Below are positions 42,337 to 50,526 of a DNA stretch of 64,000 bases, piece after piece. This DNA is from Flavobacterium sp. GTDB lineage: Bacteria > Bacteroidota > Bacteroidia > Flavobacteriales > Flavobacteriaceae. Where the stretch lies: assembly GCF_027531705.1 (NCBI RefSeq), contig NZ_JAPZSP010000029.1:37688-101687 (forward strand), in the 5' to 3' direction. Under the pieces are notes generated by a model that was not told where the DNA came from, made no database searches, and worked only from the letters and a program-made list of their open reading frames with translations. Each line of letters starts with the position of its first letter. Position 1 is the first letter of the stretch. The position numbers were made by a program, and so were the translations under genes.

Positions 42337-43527
42337 ATGAGCAACCCATTATCAGACAGAATTAATAATTTAACTACATCACAAACTCTTGCCATGGCTG
42401 CATTAGCAAGAGAATTAAAAGCACAAGGAAAAGACATTATCAGTTTAAGTTTGGGCGAACCCGATTTTAATACACCCGATTTTATCAAAGAAGCTGCTAA
42501 AAAAGCTATTGACGAAAACTATTCAACCTATTCACCAGTTGATGGTTATATGGAATTGAAAGAAGCTATTTGTAGAAAATTCAAACGAGATAATAATTTA
42601 GATTACAAACCTGCCAACATTGTAGTTTCTACTGGTGCAAAACAATCTTTATACAATATTGCTCAATGTATGATAAATCCTGGTGATGAAGTAATTCTTC
42701 CTGCGCCTTATTGGGTTTCTTATTATGAGATTATCAAAATTGCAGGCGGAATTCCAGTTGAAGTTCCGACTTCTGTAGAAAGTGATTTCAAAATTACACC
42801 GGAACAATTAGAAAAAGCTATTACTCCAAAAACTAAAATGATTTGGTATAGTTCGCCATGTAATCCTAGTGGTTCTGTATATAATCGTGAGGAATTGACG
42901 GCTTTATCAAAAGTGATTTTGAATCAACCAAACGAAATTTATGTAGTTTCAGATGAGATTTATGAACACATTAATTTCTCTGGAACTTTTTGCAGTATCG
43001 CTACTATTGACGGAATGTTTGACAGAACGATTACTGTAAATGGTGTTGCAAAAGCATTTGCCATGACAGGTTGGAGAATTGGATATATTGGTGCTTCTGA
43101 AATAATCGCAAAAGCTTGTACTAAAATGCAAGGTCAAGTTACTTCTGGAGCGAATTCTATTGCTCAAAGAGCTACAATTACAGCAGTTGATGCTGACCCA
43201 AGCGTGTTGAACGAAATGGTTTCTGCTTTCAAAAATCGTAGAGATTTAGTAGTTGGTTTAGTTAAAGAGATTCCAGGATTCAAACTAAATGTTCCGGAAG
43301 GAGCTTTTTATGTTTTTCCTGATGTTTCTTATTATTTTGGAAAAACTTTACGTGGAAAATTAATCAATAATGCTGATGATTTTTCGATGTATTTATTGGC
43401 AGAAGCTAATGTTGCAACAGTAACTGGCGATGCTTTTGGAAATCCAAATTGTATTCGTTTTTCTTATGCAACTAGCGAAGCATTATTGGCTGAAGCTATG
43501 AAACGTATTAAAGAAGCGGTTTCTTAA
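42337..43527 (+). CDS. Class I pyridoxal-phosphate aminotransferase (aspartate-type)
   Basis: A 396-residue fold-type I aminotransferase. Conserved elements are SLSLGEPDFNTPDF, STGAKQSLYN (PLP phosphate), SSPCNPSGSVY (Asn of the PLP ring), SDEIYEHI (Asp/Tyr) and NGVAKAFAMTGWRIGY containing the Schiff-base Lys. The length and pattern fit bacterial aspartate aminotransferase (AspC/AspB-like subgroup Igamma). Prephenate or other keto-acid specificity cannot be excluded. A terminator follows. Confidence 0.9.
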   Translation: MSNPLSDRINNLTTSQTLAMAALARELKAQGKDIISLSLGEPDFNTPDFIKEAAKKAIDENYSTYSPVDGYMELKEAICRKFKRDNNLDYKPANIVVSTGAKQSLYNIAQCMINPGDEVILPAPYWVSYYEIIKIAGGIPVEVPTSVESDFKITPEQLEKAITPKTKMIWYSSPCNPSGSVYNREELTALSKVILNQPNEIYVVSDEIYEHINFSGTFCSIATIDGMFDRTITVNGVAKAFAMTGWRIGYIGASEIIAKACTKMQGQVTSGANSIAQRATITAVDADPSVLNEMVSAFKNRRDLVVGLVKEIPGFKLNVPEGAFYVFPDVSYYFGKTLRGKLINNADDFSMYLLAEANVATVTGDAFGNPNCIRFSYATSEALLAEAMKRIKEAVS

Positions 43528-43543
43528 AAAAATAAATTTAATT

Positions 43544-43582
43544 AAAAAAAGACCTCAAAATTCAAACTTTGAGGTTTTTTTT
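43544..43582. terminator. Bidirectional terminator between aminotransferase and acetyltransferase
   Basis: The stem GACCTCAAA / TTTGAGGTT with flanking A- and T-runs lies between convergent stops. The last bases overlap the acetyltransferase stop. Confidence 0.88.
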
Positions 43583-44138
43583 ATTGGTTTAATTTTCTAA
43601 TCACTTTAGCAGGATTTCCAACAGCGAGTGAATTCTCTGGAATATCTTTGGTTACAACTGAACCTGCGCCGACCGTACAACCATTCCCTATTTTTACACC
43701 TGGACAAATCACCGAGTTACCTCCTATCCAACAATCGTCACCTATTGAAACTGGTTTTGAAAACTCAACTGTTCGTCTTTCAACAGCGTCAAGTGGATGT
43801 GTTGCTGTATAAATATGGACATTTGGACCAAAGAAAACATTATTACCAATTTCGATTTTCATGGTATCAAGAACTACACAATTCACATTGAAATATACAT
43901 TTTCACCTGAATGAATATTATAACCATAATCGCAATGGAATGGTGGCTCGATATATAATCTTTTGTGAGCATTGGGCATTAGTTCACGCAGAATATTTCT
44001 TGAATTTCCATTCATTACATACTCTGTAATATTGAATCTATGAAGTAATTTTTTTGCTCGTAATCTTTCTGCTATTAAAACTTTATCGTTAGCAAAATAG
44101 ATTTCGCCATCTAGCATTTTTTCTTTTTCGGTTTTCAT
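43581..44138 (-). CDS. Sugar O-acetyltransferase (Maa/NodL/LacA type)
   Basis: A 185-residue left-handed beta-helix acetyltransferase. The N-terminal Maa domain (MLDGEIYFANDKVLIAERLRAK) is followed by hexapeptide repeats (GENVYFNVNCVVLDTMKIEIG, VSIGDDCWIGGNSVICPGVK, IGNGCTVGAGSVVTKDI). HIYTATHPLD contains the catalytic His. It is likely to acetylate maltose, galactoside or a related sugar in the cytoplasm; which one is not decided. It appears monocistronic. Confidence 0.92.
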   Translation of the reverse strand: MKTEKEKMLDGEIYFANDKVLIAERLRAKKLLHRFNITEYVMNGNSRNILRELMPNAHKRLYIEPPFHCDYGYNIHSGENVYFNVNCVVLDTMKIEIGNNVFFGPNVHIYTATHPLDAVERRTVEFSKPVSIGDDCWIGGNSVICPGVKIGNGCTVGAGSVVTKDIPENSLAVGNPAKVIRKLNQ

Positions 44139-44165
44139 AATTCAAATATATAAAATATCTTTTTT

Positions 44166-44232
44166 GGAACACAGATTTGGAGAAATCAGAGAAATTTTAA
44201 TAATCTGTTTAATTTCTTAAATCTCTGTTCCG
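44166..44232. repeat. Imperfect palindrome with GGAACACAGATT ends
   Basis: The left arm begins GGAACACAGATTTGGAGAAA. The right arm ends in AAATCTCTGTTCCG and pairs with it imperfectly. Related wording occurs at about 97-130. The element lies directly upstream of the Crp/Fnr promoter box. Confidence 0.65.
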
Positions 44233-44252
44233 AAATAACAAGTTAAAAATTG

Positions 44253-44260
44253 TATTTTTG
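44253..44260 (+). promoter_or_regulatory. -7 box of the Crp/Fnr gene, possibly leaderless
   Basis: TATTTTTG ends only 5 nt before the ATG at 44266, so transcription could start at or within a few bases of the start codon. Confidence 0.5.
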
Positions 44261-44265
44261 AACTA

Positions 44266-44841
44266 ATGCAATCTATTCTACAAAATATCGCCAAGCATGT
44301 TTCTTTAACTCCTGAAGAAGAAACTTTGTTTTTATCTAAAATAGAAACCAAACAATTTAAAGCTAAGACCATTTTATTGAGTTCAGGAGAAATTGCCGAT
44401 TGTACTTACTTTGTGAATTCTGGTATTTTGAGAAGTTTTAATATTAACGATAATATTATCGAACATGTTTTGCATTTTGCTTGTGAAGGTTGGTGGATTG
44501 GCGATATGTACAGTTATATTTCGGGAAAACCTGGTAATCTTTTTATTGAAGTTTTAGAAGATGCTGAACTTGTTATAATTTCAAAAGAAAATCATCAAGA
44601 GCTTTATAAAGAAATCCCAAAACTAGAACGCTTTTTCAGAATTTTAGCTGAAAACTCATTGGTTTCACACCAAGAACGCTTAATGGATAATTTAAGTTTA
44701 TCTGCAGAAGAACGCTTCGAAAAATTCTGTTCTAAATATCCAACACTAATTCAAAAAATACCTCAAAAGCAAATTGCTTCTTATATTGGAGTAACCCCTG
44801 AGTTTTTTAGTAAAATGAAAGCACGATTACTAAAAAAATAA
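44266..44841 (+). CDS. Crp/Fnr-family transcriptional regulator
   Basis: A 191-residue regulator with an N-terminal cyclic-nucleotide-binding-like beta-roll (LLSSGEIADCTYFVNSGILR). A dimerisation helix (ERFFRILAENSLVSHQERLM) and a C-terminal winged helix (IPQKQIASYIGVTPEFFSKM) follow. It belongs to the short Bacteroidota group that lacks Fe-S cysteines and the classical cAMP residues, so its signal is unknown. It lies just upstream of, and may control, the pirin-to-FMN-reductase operon. It could also bind the GTA-N8-TAC boxes at 7045 and 37541, but this is only a hypothesis. Confidence 0.87.
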   Translation: MQSILQNIAKHVSLTPEEETLFLSKIETKQFKAKTILLSSGEIADCTYFVNSGILRSFNINDNIIEHVLHFACEGWWIGDMYSYISGKPGNLFIEVLEDAELVIISKENHQELYKEIPKLERFFRILAENSLVSHQERLMDNLSLSAEERFEKFCSKYPTLIQKIPQKQIASYIGVTPEFFSKMKARLLKK

Positions 44842-44882
44842 TTTCTTAATCTACATTAAGTGCTTCACGAATCTTATCGCTG

Positions 44883-44890
44883 TAAATTTG
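44883..44890 (+). promoter_or_regulatory. -7 box of the pirin operon
   Basis: TAAATTTG lies 29 nt before the pirin ATG. The -33 region is poor, compatible with dependence on an activator such as the adjacent Crp/Fnr protein. Confidence 0.5.
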
Positions 44891-44919
44891 TATCGTAATA
44901 ATTAATACATTTATACATT

Positions 44920-45636
44920 ATGAAAAATATAGTTTTACACAAAGCAGATTCAAGAGGTCACGCCAATCATGGTTGGTTGAATGCTTATCACAGTTTTAGT
45001 TTTGCAAGTTGGTACAATCCCGATAGAGTTCAATTTGGAATGTTACGCGTTTTAAACGACGATACTGTTGCTGCAGGAATGGGTTTTGGGACACATCCAC
45101 ACGACAATATGGAAATAATCACTATTCCACTAGAAGGAGATTTAGCTCATAAAGACAGCATGGGAAATACTGAAACCATCAAAACAGGTGATGTTCAGGT
45201 TATGAGTGCTGGAACTGGAGTGCAACACAGCGAATTCAATCCGAATGCTGACCAACACACTAAATTATTTCAAATTTGGTTGTTTCCGAAATATAGAAAT
45301 GTAGAACCTCGTTACCAACAAATTACTTTAGATGTAACCGAGCAAAAAAATAATTTTGCACAAATTCTTTCGCCAAATGCGGATGATGCTGGAGTTTGGA
45401 TTCATCAAGATGCGTGGTTTTATTTGAGTGATTTTGATAAAGATTTCTCAAAAAAATTGACCCTTAAAAAAGAAGGAAACGGATTTTACATCATGAATAT
45501 TGAAGGTGAAATTGAAGTTAACGGAGAAAAATTAGAAAAAAGAGATGCGATTGGAATTTGGGAAACTTCTGAAATTGAAATTAAAGCAAATACCGATTCA
45601 AAGTTTTTAGTGATGGAAATTCCGATGGAACAGTAA
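44920..45636 (+). CDS. Pirin-family bicupin protein (YhhW-like)
   Basis: A 238-residue cupin. The pirin N-terminal motif HANHGWLNAYHSFSFASWYN is followed by the metal ligands in GTHPHDNMEIITIPLEG and TGVQHSEFNP. A shorter C-terminal cupin ends with the GIWETSEIEIKA segment. YhhW-like pirins show quercetin 2,3-dioxygenase activity in vitro, but the physiological role is likely redox or stress signalling. It opens a six-gene run (pirin, GNAT, YjdI, SRPBCC, small membrane protein, FMN reductase). Confidence 0.92.
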   Translation: MKNIVLHKADSRGHANHGWLNAYHSFSFASWYNPDRVQFGMLRVLNDDTVAAGMGFGTHPHDNMEIITIPLEGDLAHKDSMGNTETIKTGDVQVMSAGTGVQHSEFNPNADQHTKLFQIWLFPKYRNVEPRYQQITLDVTEQKNNFAQILSPNADDAGVWIHQDAWFYLSDFDKDFSKKLTLKKEGNGFYIMNIEGEIEVNGEKLEKRDAIGIWETSEIEIKANTDSKFLVMEIPMEQ

Positions 45637-45661
45637 TTAGTGTTCAGTTAAAAAATAAATT

Positions 45662-45943
45662 ATGAACGAAGTACAATTAAAAATCAATGATAAAAATGGT
45701 ATTTTTTATATTGATGTTGATGGCAAACATGAAGCAATGATGACTTTTGTTTTTGCAGGCGAAGACAAAATAATTATCGATCATACCGAAGTAAATCCGG
45801 AAAATGAAGGCAAAGGCTTTGGTAAAAAAATGGTAGTAAAAGCAGTAGAATATGCTCGTGAAAAAGGAATTAAAATTATTCCGCTTTGTCCATTTGCCAA
45901 AAGTGTATTTGATAAAACTCCGGAATTTAGAGACGTTTTATAA
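45662..45943 (+). CDS. GNAT-like small N-acetyltransferase (YjdJ type)
   Basis: A 93-residue single-domain protein of the Gcn5-related YjdJ/COG2388 type. It contains MMTFVFAGEDKIIIDHTEVNPENEGKGFGKKMVVKAVEYAREKG with the acetyl-CoA loop EGKGFGKK, and IIPLCPFAKSVFDKTPEF near the end. In enterobacteria this gene type (yjdJ) neighbours yjdI, as here (15 nt). The substrate is unknown. Confidence 0.88.
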   Translation: MNEVQLKINDKNGIFYIDVDGKHEAMMTFVFAGEDKIIIDHTEVNPENEGKGFGKKMVVKAVEYAREKGIKIIPLCPFAKSVFDKTPEFRDVL

Positions 45944-45958
45944 TGTAAAAAATCAATT

Positions 45959-46186
45959 ATGAATTCAAACGACTTAACAAAAGAATATTGTAATGGCGAG
46001 GTTAGCATTGTATGGAAAATTGGTTTATGCAAACACGCGGCTGAATGTGTAAAAAACAATCCAGATGTTTTCAAACCTAAAGAAAAACCATGGATAATCG
46101 CAGAAAATTCAACAACTGAAAAAATTATTGAAACTATAAAAAAATGCCCTTCTGGTGCATTGACTTATTATTTAAACGAAAAATAG
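45959..46186 (+). CDS. YjdI-type (4Fe-4S) mono-cluster protein
   Basis: A 75-residue protein of the Fer4_19/YjdI family. It contains CNGEVSIVWKIGLCKHAAEC and later KKCPSGALTYYL, whose cysteines could ligate one 4Fe-4S cluster (Cys at about 11, 23, 30 and 63). No partner enzyme is established. It is paired with the YjdJ-like gene as in Escherichia coli, and precedes the SRPBCC gene by 1 nt. Confidence 0.88.
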   Translation: MNSNDLTKEYCNGEVSIVWKIGLCKHAAECVKNNPDVFKPKEKPWIIAENSTTEKIIETIKKCPSGALTYYLNEK

Positions 46187-46187
46187 A

Positions 46188-46595
46188 ATGGTACAATTCA
46201 CCACAATTGTAAATGCCACACTAGAAAAAGTCTGGGAGTATTTGATTTATAAAATTGAAAAACCAGAACATTTTGTTCCTGGCGTTAGTGATGTGGTTAT
46301 TTCTGAAAAGAATAGTGATTTTGTTTTACGACAAATGACCGTAACAACTCCTGACAACAAGACTATTTTAAAAGAAAAAATAACATTTATTCCCTACAAG
46401 GTTCGGTTTCTATTATTGGAACATCCGACGCTGGAAGGCTATGTTGATAATGACATTAGAATGATTTCAGAAACCGAAACCGAAATGACTTTCACCATCA
46501 ATTGGATTGATAAAACAACCCAAATTGAAATCAACAATCAAGAATTGGCAAAAAACGCTGTATTAAAAACTAAGACTTATATAGAAGAAAATTAA
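46188..46595 (+). CDS. SRPBCC/AtaL-like (START-fold) protein
   Basis: A 135-residue single START/SRPBCC-fold domain (VQFTTIVNATLEKVWEYL at the start, and a long C-terminal helix NNQELAKNAVLKTKTYIEEN). The pattern resembles the DUF1857/AtaL subgroup of hydrophobic-ligand binders. It has no signal peptide. Its last base is shared with the next ATG (TAATG), so translation is coupled to the small membrane protein. Confidence 0.75.
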   Translation: MVQFTTIVNATLEKVWEYLIYKIEKPEHFVPGVSDVVISEKNSDFVLRQMTVTTPDNKTILKEKITFIPYKVRFLLLEHPTLEGYVDNDIRMISETETEMTFTINWIDKTTQIEINNQELAKNAVLKTKTYIEEN

Positions 46596-46807
46596 TGAAA
46601 CAACCACCTAAATGGAAATTTGCAGTAATGGTTTGGATAGCAATTTATCCAACGATTACATTAGTAAGTATTTTAATTGGAGATTATATTAAAAATTTAC
46701 CATTGCCTTTAAAAACATTAATCATGACGGGGATTTTAGTTCCATTAATGGTTTTTGTTTTACTTCCTTTTCTTGGAAAAATATTAGGTCACTGGTTAAA
46801 AAAATAA
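46595..46807 (+). CDS. Small two-helix membrane protein
   Basis: A 70-residue protein with two TM helices (about residues 8-28 and 39-62) and the opening PPKWKFAVMVWIAIYP. This resembles the membrane tail found fused to antibiotic-biosynthesis-monooxygenase-type (ABM) domains; here it stands alone. It overlaps the preceding SRPBCC gene by one base and precedes the FMN-reductase gene by 3 nt. The function is unknown. Confidence 0.75.
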   Translation: MKQPPKWKFAVMVWIAIYPTITLVSILIGDYIKNLPLPLKTLIMTGILVPLMVFVLLPFLGKILGHWLKK

Positions 46808-46810
46808 CAA

Positions 46811-47338
46811 ATGAAAAAAATTATCGCTTTTGGAGCATCGTCAAGTAAGACTTCTATAAATAAACAATTGGCAACTTATGCAGCTCATCAATTTCAAAAT
46901 ACTACAGTAGAAGTTTTGGATTTAAATGACTTCGAAATGCCAATTTATTCGGTAGACAAAGAAAATGATAACGGAATTCCGCAATTAGCTCAAGATTTTT
47001 ATGCAAAGATTGGAAGTGCTGATTTAATTGTGATTTCGTTTGCAGAACACAATGGTGCTTATTCGACAGCTTTCAAAAATATTTTTGATTGGACATCAAG
47101 AATCAATGCCAAAACATTTCAAGAAAAACAAGTGCTTTTACTAGCAACTTCACCTGGACCGCGTGGCGGAAGTTCTGTTTTAGAAATTGCAAAAAATCGT
47201 TTTCCTTTTCAAGGTGCTGTTGTTAAAGGAAGTTTTTCTTTGCCAAGTTTCAATGATAATTTCGATACCGAAAAAGGAATAACAAATGAAGATTTAAAGA
47301 ATAAATTATTAGGAATTATAAACACAATCGAATTCTAA
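46811..47338 (+). CDS. NADPH-dependent FMN reductase-like flavoprotein
   Basis: A 175-residue flavodoxin-fold oxidoreductase. FMN is bound by the early loop IIAFGASSSKTSINKQLATY and by LATSPGPRGGSSVLEIA, with SFAEHNGAYSTAFKNIFDWTSR between them. It probably reduces FMN or quinones with NADPH and may act in oxidative or electrophile defence together with the pirin and Fe-S neighbours. It is the last gene of the run. Confidence 0.9.
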   Translation: MKKIIAFGASSSKTSINKQLATYAAHQFQNTTVEVLDLNDFEMPIYSVDKENDNGIPQLAQDFYAKIGSADLIVISFAEHNGAYSTAFKNIFDWTSRINAKTFQEKQVLLLATSPGPRGGSSVLEIAKNRFPFQGAVVKGSFSLPSFNDNFDTEKGITNEDLKNKLLGIINTIEF

Positions 47339-47370
47339 TAAAAATGTTATTTTTGTATTTATTTTTTTAG

Positions 47371-47410
47371 GAACTTTTAAACTCCTAAACTTTTTTAAAC
47401 TTTTAAACTC
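47371..47410. repeat. Leader repeat of TTTTAAACT words upstream of fabD
   Basis: Words such as CTTTTAAACTCCTAAACT lead towards the fabD ATG (47416). They match the minus-strand leaders at 1023-1066 and 4374-4411. Confidence 0.65.
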
Positions 47411-47415
47411 AAAAA

Positions 47416-48288
47416 ATGAAAGCATACATATTTCCGGGTCAAGGTGCACAATTCTCAGGTATGGGAAAAGATTTATATGAAAATTCAGCAGTAGCAAAAG
47501 AATTATTCGAAAAAGCTAATGAAATATTAGGCTTTAGAATTACAGATATTATGTTCGAAGGAACTGCAGAAGAATTAAAAGAAACAAAAGTTACCCAACC
47601 AGCTGTTTTTTTACATTCGGTAATTTTAGCTAAAACATTGGAAGATTTTTGTCCAGAAATGGTTGCAGGTCATTCGTTAGGTGAATTTTCAGCTTTAGTT
47701 GCCAATAGAGCTTTATCTTTTGAAGACGGATTAAAATTGGTATCACAAAGAGCAATCGCAATGCAAAAAGCCTGTGAAATTACTCCATCAACGATGGCAG
47801 CCGTTTTAAATTTAGATGATAAAATAGTAGAAGATATTTGTGCTTCAATTGATGGTGTTGTAGTTGCTGCAAATTATAACTGTCCAGGACAATTAGTTAT
47901 TTCTGGAGAATACAAAGCGGTAGAATTGGCTTGCGAAAAAATGAAAGAAGCTGGTGCAAAACGTGCTTTAATTCTGCCTGTTGGCGGAGCATTTCACTCA
48001 CCAATGATGGAACCAGCAAGAGAAGAATTAGCAGCAGCTATTGAAGCAACTACTTTTTCAAATCCGATTTGTCCGGTTTATCAAAATGTGACAGCAAGTG
48101 CGGTTTCTGATGCAAATGAAATTAAGAAAAATCTAATCATCCAATTGACTGCTCCTGTAAAATGGACACAATCTGTTCAGCAAATGATAAAAGATGGAGC
48201 TACAAGTTTTACAGAAGTTGGTCCAGGAAAAGTATTAGTTGGATTAGTAAATAAAATTGATAAAGAAGTTGAGACTATTTCTGCTTAA
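47416..48288 (+). CDS. fabD: Malonyl-CoA:ACP transacylase FabD
   Basis: A 290-residue transferase that loads malonyl onto ACP for fatty-acid synthesis. The glycine-rich start FPGQGAQFSGMG, the nucleophile Ser in GHSLGEFSALV (about residue 89), the catalytic His in GGAFHSPMM (about residue 195) and Gln/Asn contacts in YNCPGQLVISG are all present. The length is standard. The gene is separate from other fab genes here. Confidence 0.95.
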   Translation: MKAYIFPGQGAQFSGMGKDLYENSAVAKELFEKANEILGFRITDIMFEGTAEELKETKVTQPAVFLHSVILAKTLEDFCPEMVAGHSLGEFSALVANRALSFEDGLKLVSQRAIAMQKACEITPSTMAAVLNLDDKIVEDICASIDGVVVAANYNCPGQLVISGEYKAVELACEKMKEAGAKRALILPVGGAFHSPMMEPAREELAAAIEATTFSNPICPVYQNVTASAVSDANEIKKNLIIQLTAPVKWTQSVQQMIKDGATSFTEVGPGKVLVGLVNKIDKEVETISA

Positions 48289-48298
48289 CTGATTCATT

Positions 48299-48976
48299 AT
48301 GCAAAACTTTATAAATTTATTATCCACATTAGATGCTAGTAAGGTTATTGAACCAAATATAGGATATAATGATTATGTGGCTTTAGATTTGTCAATTTCA
48401 AATAATGATTTGAGCAATCATAAACTAGAAAGCGCATCAGATTATGAAGTTTTTATTGAAAACTATCTTTCTTTAAACAATGCCAAAATTGCTTTTGGAG
48501 GCTATTTAGAGACAAGAAATTTATATAAAAGAAGTTCTGTTTTTAACAATAATAATTCAGAAGAACGCAACATTCATATTGGATTAGATTTATGGATAAA
48601 CAAACAAGCTTCTATTCATGCAGTTTTAGATGGAACAATTCATAGTTTTCAAAACAACACTGGTTTGGGCGATTATGGTCCAGCAATAATTTTGGAACAC
48701 GAAATAGGTCAGTTCAAATTTTATACCTTATATGGTCATCTTAGTGAAAACAGTTTAGTAGATAAAAAAGTAGGTGAACAAATAAAAAAGGGAACACAAA
48801 TAGCAACTTTAGGTTTGCCTCCAATAAATGGTGATTACGCGCCTCATTTGCATTTTCAAATTATTATAGATATGGAAGGAAAGACAGGAGATTATCCTGG
48901 AGTTTGTTCTAAAAATAATTTGAATTTTTATCAAAAAAATTGTCCTAATCCAAATACGTTATTAAAATTTAAATAG
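48299..48976 (+). CDS. M23-family (LytM-type) metallopeptidase
   Basis: A 225-residue protein with the M23 zinc site: HIGLDLWI (H-x3-D, about residue 93), YGHLS and HLHFQIII (HxH, about residue 179). It lacks a clear signal peptide, so it may be cytoplasmic or exported by another route. The fold normally cleaves peptidoglycan cross-bridges or binds it. It follows fabD by 10 nt and precedes a small lipoprotein by 1 nt. Confidence 0.88.
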   Translation: MQNFINLLSTLDASKVIEPNIGYNDYVALDLSISNNDLSNHKLESASDYEVFIENYLSLNNAKIAFGGYLETRNLYKRSSVFNNNNSEERNIHIGLDLWINKQASIHAVLDGTIHSFQNNTGLGDYGPAIILEHEIGQFKFYTLYGHLSENSLVDKKVGEQIKKGTQIATLGLPPINGDYAPHLHFQIIIDMEGKTGDYPGVCSKNNLNFYQKNCPNPNTLLKFK

Positions 48977-48977
48977 T

Positions 48978-49232
48978 ATGAAAAAAATAATTTTATCCTT
49001 AGTGTTCGCAACACTATTAATTTCTTGCAAAGAAGAAACTACAGAAAAAGTAAAACAAGCAACAAAAGCAGTAAGCGCCGACTTAAAACAAGCTGCTGAT
49101 TCTGCAAAAGTAAAAGCGAAAAAAGTCTTAGATTCTACAAAAATGGGCGAAAAAGCAAAAGTAATTATTGCTAAAGGTGCTGAAAAAGTAGAAGAAGGCG
49201 CAAAAAAAATAAAAGAATCTGTTAAAAAATAA
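48978..49232 (+). CDS. Small Lys/Ala-rich lipoprotein (YtxH-like)
   Basis: An 84-residue lipoprotein (lipobox LLISCKE, Cys about residue 17). The mature part is a single predicted amphipathic helix rich in Lys, Ala and Glu (VKQATKAVSADLKQAADSAK). It resembles the neighbouring lipoprotein at 49305 and, more distantly, the one at 57791. Such low-complexity outer-membrane lipoproteins are frequent in Flavobacterium; their function is unknown. Confidence 0.8.
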   Translation: MKKIILSLVFATLLISCKEETTEKVKQATKAVSADLKQAADSAKVKAKKVLDSTKMGEKAKVIIAKGAEKVEEGAKKIKESVKK

Positions 49233-49304
49233 AGTTTGGCATTGGTTTTGCTCTGTAATAAACTGAAAATTAAAATCAATTATTAATTCAAAAACAATTT
49301 AACC

Positions 49305-49559
49305 ATGAAAAAAGTATTTTTAAGTTTAGCTTTAGTTGCATCATTATTAGTAGTTTCTTGTAAAGAAACAACACAAGACAAAGTAGAAGACGCTACAGAA
49401 GCTGTAGGAACAGAAGTTGATGCTGCTGCTGAAGGTGCTGTTGATGCTATTGATTCAACTGCAACTGTTGCTGGAGACGCTGTAGAAAACGCTGCTGCTG
49501 AAGGAGCTGCTAAAGTAGAAGAAGCTGCTAAAGAAGTTAAAGAAGAAGTTAAAAAATAA
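49305..49559 (+). CDS. Small Ala/Glu-rich lipoprotein
   Basis: An 84-residue lipoprotein (lipobox LLVVSCKE). The mature region is almost pure Ala/Glu/Asp/Val with repeated AAAEGA/EAV motifs, probably a helical rod. Its signal sequence MKKVFLSLALVASLLVVSC is nearly identical to that at 57791. A strong terminator follows, suggesting an independent, perhaps abundant transcript. Confidence 0.82.
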   Translation: MKKVFLSLALVASLLVVSCKETTQDKVEDATEAVGTEVDAAAEGAVDAIDSTATVAGDAVENAAAEGAAKVEEAAKEVKEEVKK

Positions 49560-49579
49560 TTTTTTATTTCTTAAGAAAA

Positions 49580-49612
49580 TTAAGCCCAATCTTAAAAGAT
49601 TGGGTTTTTTAT
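49580..49612 (+). terminator. Terminator after the lipoprotein at 49305
   Basis: The stem AAGCCCAATCTT / AAGATTGGGTTT and a T-run lie 22 nt beyond the stop. Confidence 0.9.
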
Positions 49613-49626
49613 TTGGAATATATCAA

Positions 49627-50520
49627 CTATTTCTTTTTGTAATTGATTATAAAGACACCCAAAATAATCAAAGCTGTAGCAATAATAAAGTCAATTGTAA
49701 TAATTTCATCTAGCACAAGCCATCCTAAAAAGACAGCTATGACTATGTTTATATAATTTAAAATTGAAACTTGAAGAACAGTAACTCTTTTTAGAGCATA
49801 ATAATAACAGAAAAAAGCCAAAACCGAGCCAAAAACAGCTAGATACAAAACCGCTGAAATACTGCGTAAACTCCAAGTATTCACATCTGTGTTAGAAGAA
49901 AATATAAAAGCTAAAGCAAATTGAATTAGGGAAGAAATAGAGAATTGGTAAAATAAATTCAATGCAATGTTATTAGATTTATGCGTATGTTTTTTGGAAT
50001 AAACCATTCCAGCAGACCAACTCAAAATGGCAATACTTAAAAACAACATTCCAGTTTTGTAGTTTGGATCTAAAATATCATCCAATCCATTTCTGAAAAT
50101 AAAAACCACACCAAGAAAACCTAATAAAACACCAATAAATCCTTTTAATCTAGGTTTTTCAATTCCAAAAAGAATACCTCCAATAAAAATAATCACAGGA
50201 GAAAGTGCACTCATTATAGAAGTCAAACCGCTTGGTAAAGTTTGTTCGGCAATAGTTGTAAAACCGTTGGCTATAACAATCATCAACAAAGAAGGAATCA
50301 ATTGGTATTTTAAATTATTCCAACCAATCCAAGACAATTGTTTTTTGTAAAGTAAAATTCCAAGAACAATTAACGCTGCAATTCCTTGACGAATAGAAGT
50401 TATAAACCAAGGCGGAATGCTCTCAACAGCAACACGAATACCTAAATAGGTGGTTCCCCAAACTATCCCGACAATTACTAAGGAAAAAATTAATTTTAAA
50501 TCGGGTTTTTGGTTGGTCAT
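49627..50520 (-). CDS. EamA/DMT-superfamily transporter
   Basis: A 297-residue membrane protein with ten predicted TM helices in two EamA repeats (IWGTTYLGIRVAVESIPPWF in the first half, SWSAGMVYSKKHTHK in the second). Such carriers export amino acids, purines or other metabolites; the substrate is unknown. It lies 6 nt downstream of the small lipoprotein gene on the same strand. Confidence 0.9.
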   Translation of the reverse strand: MTNQKPDLKLIFSLVIVGIVWGTTYLGIRVAVESIPPWFITSIRQGIAALIVLGILLYKKQLSWIGWNNLKYQLIPSLLMIVIANGFTTIAEQTLPSGLTSIMSALSPVIIFIGGILFGIEKPRLKGFIGVLLGFLGVVFIFRNGLDDILDPNYKTGMLFLSIAILSWSAGMVYSKKHTHKSNNIALNLFYQFSISSLIQFALAFIFSSNTDVNTWSLRSISAVLYLAVFGSVLAFFCYYYALKRVTVLQVSILNYINIVIAVFLGWLVLDEIITIDFIIATALIILGVFIINYKKK

Positions 50521-50526
50521 TCTTTT

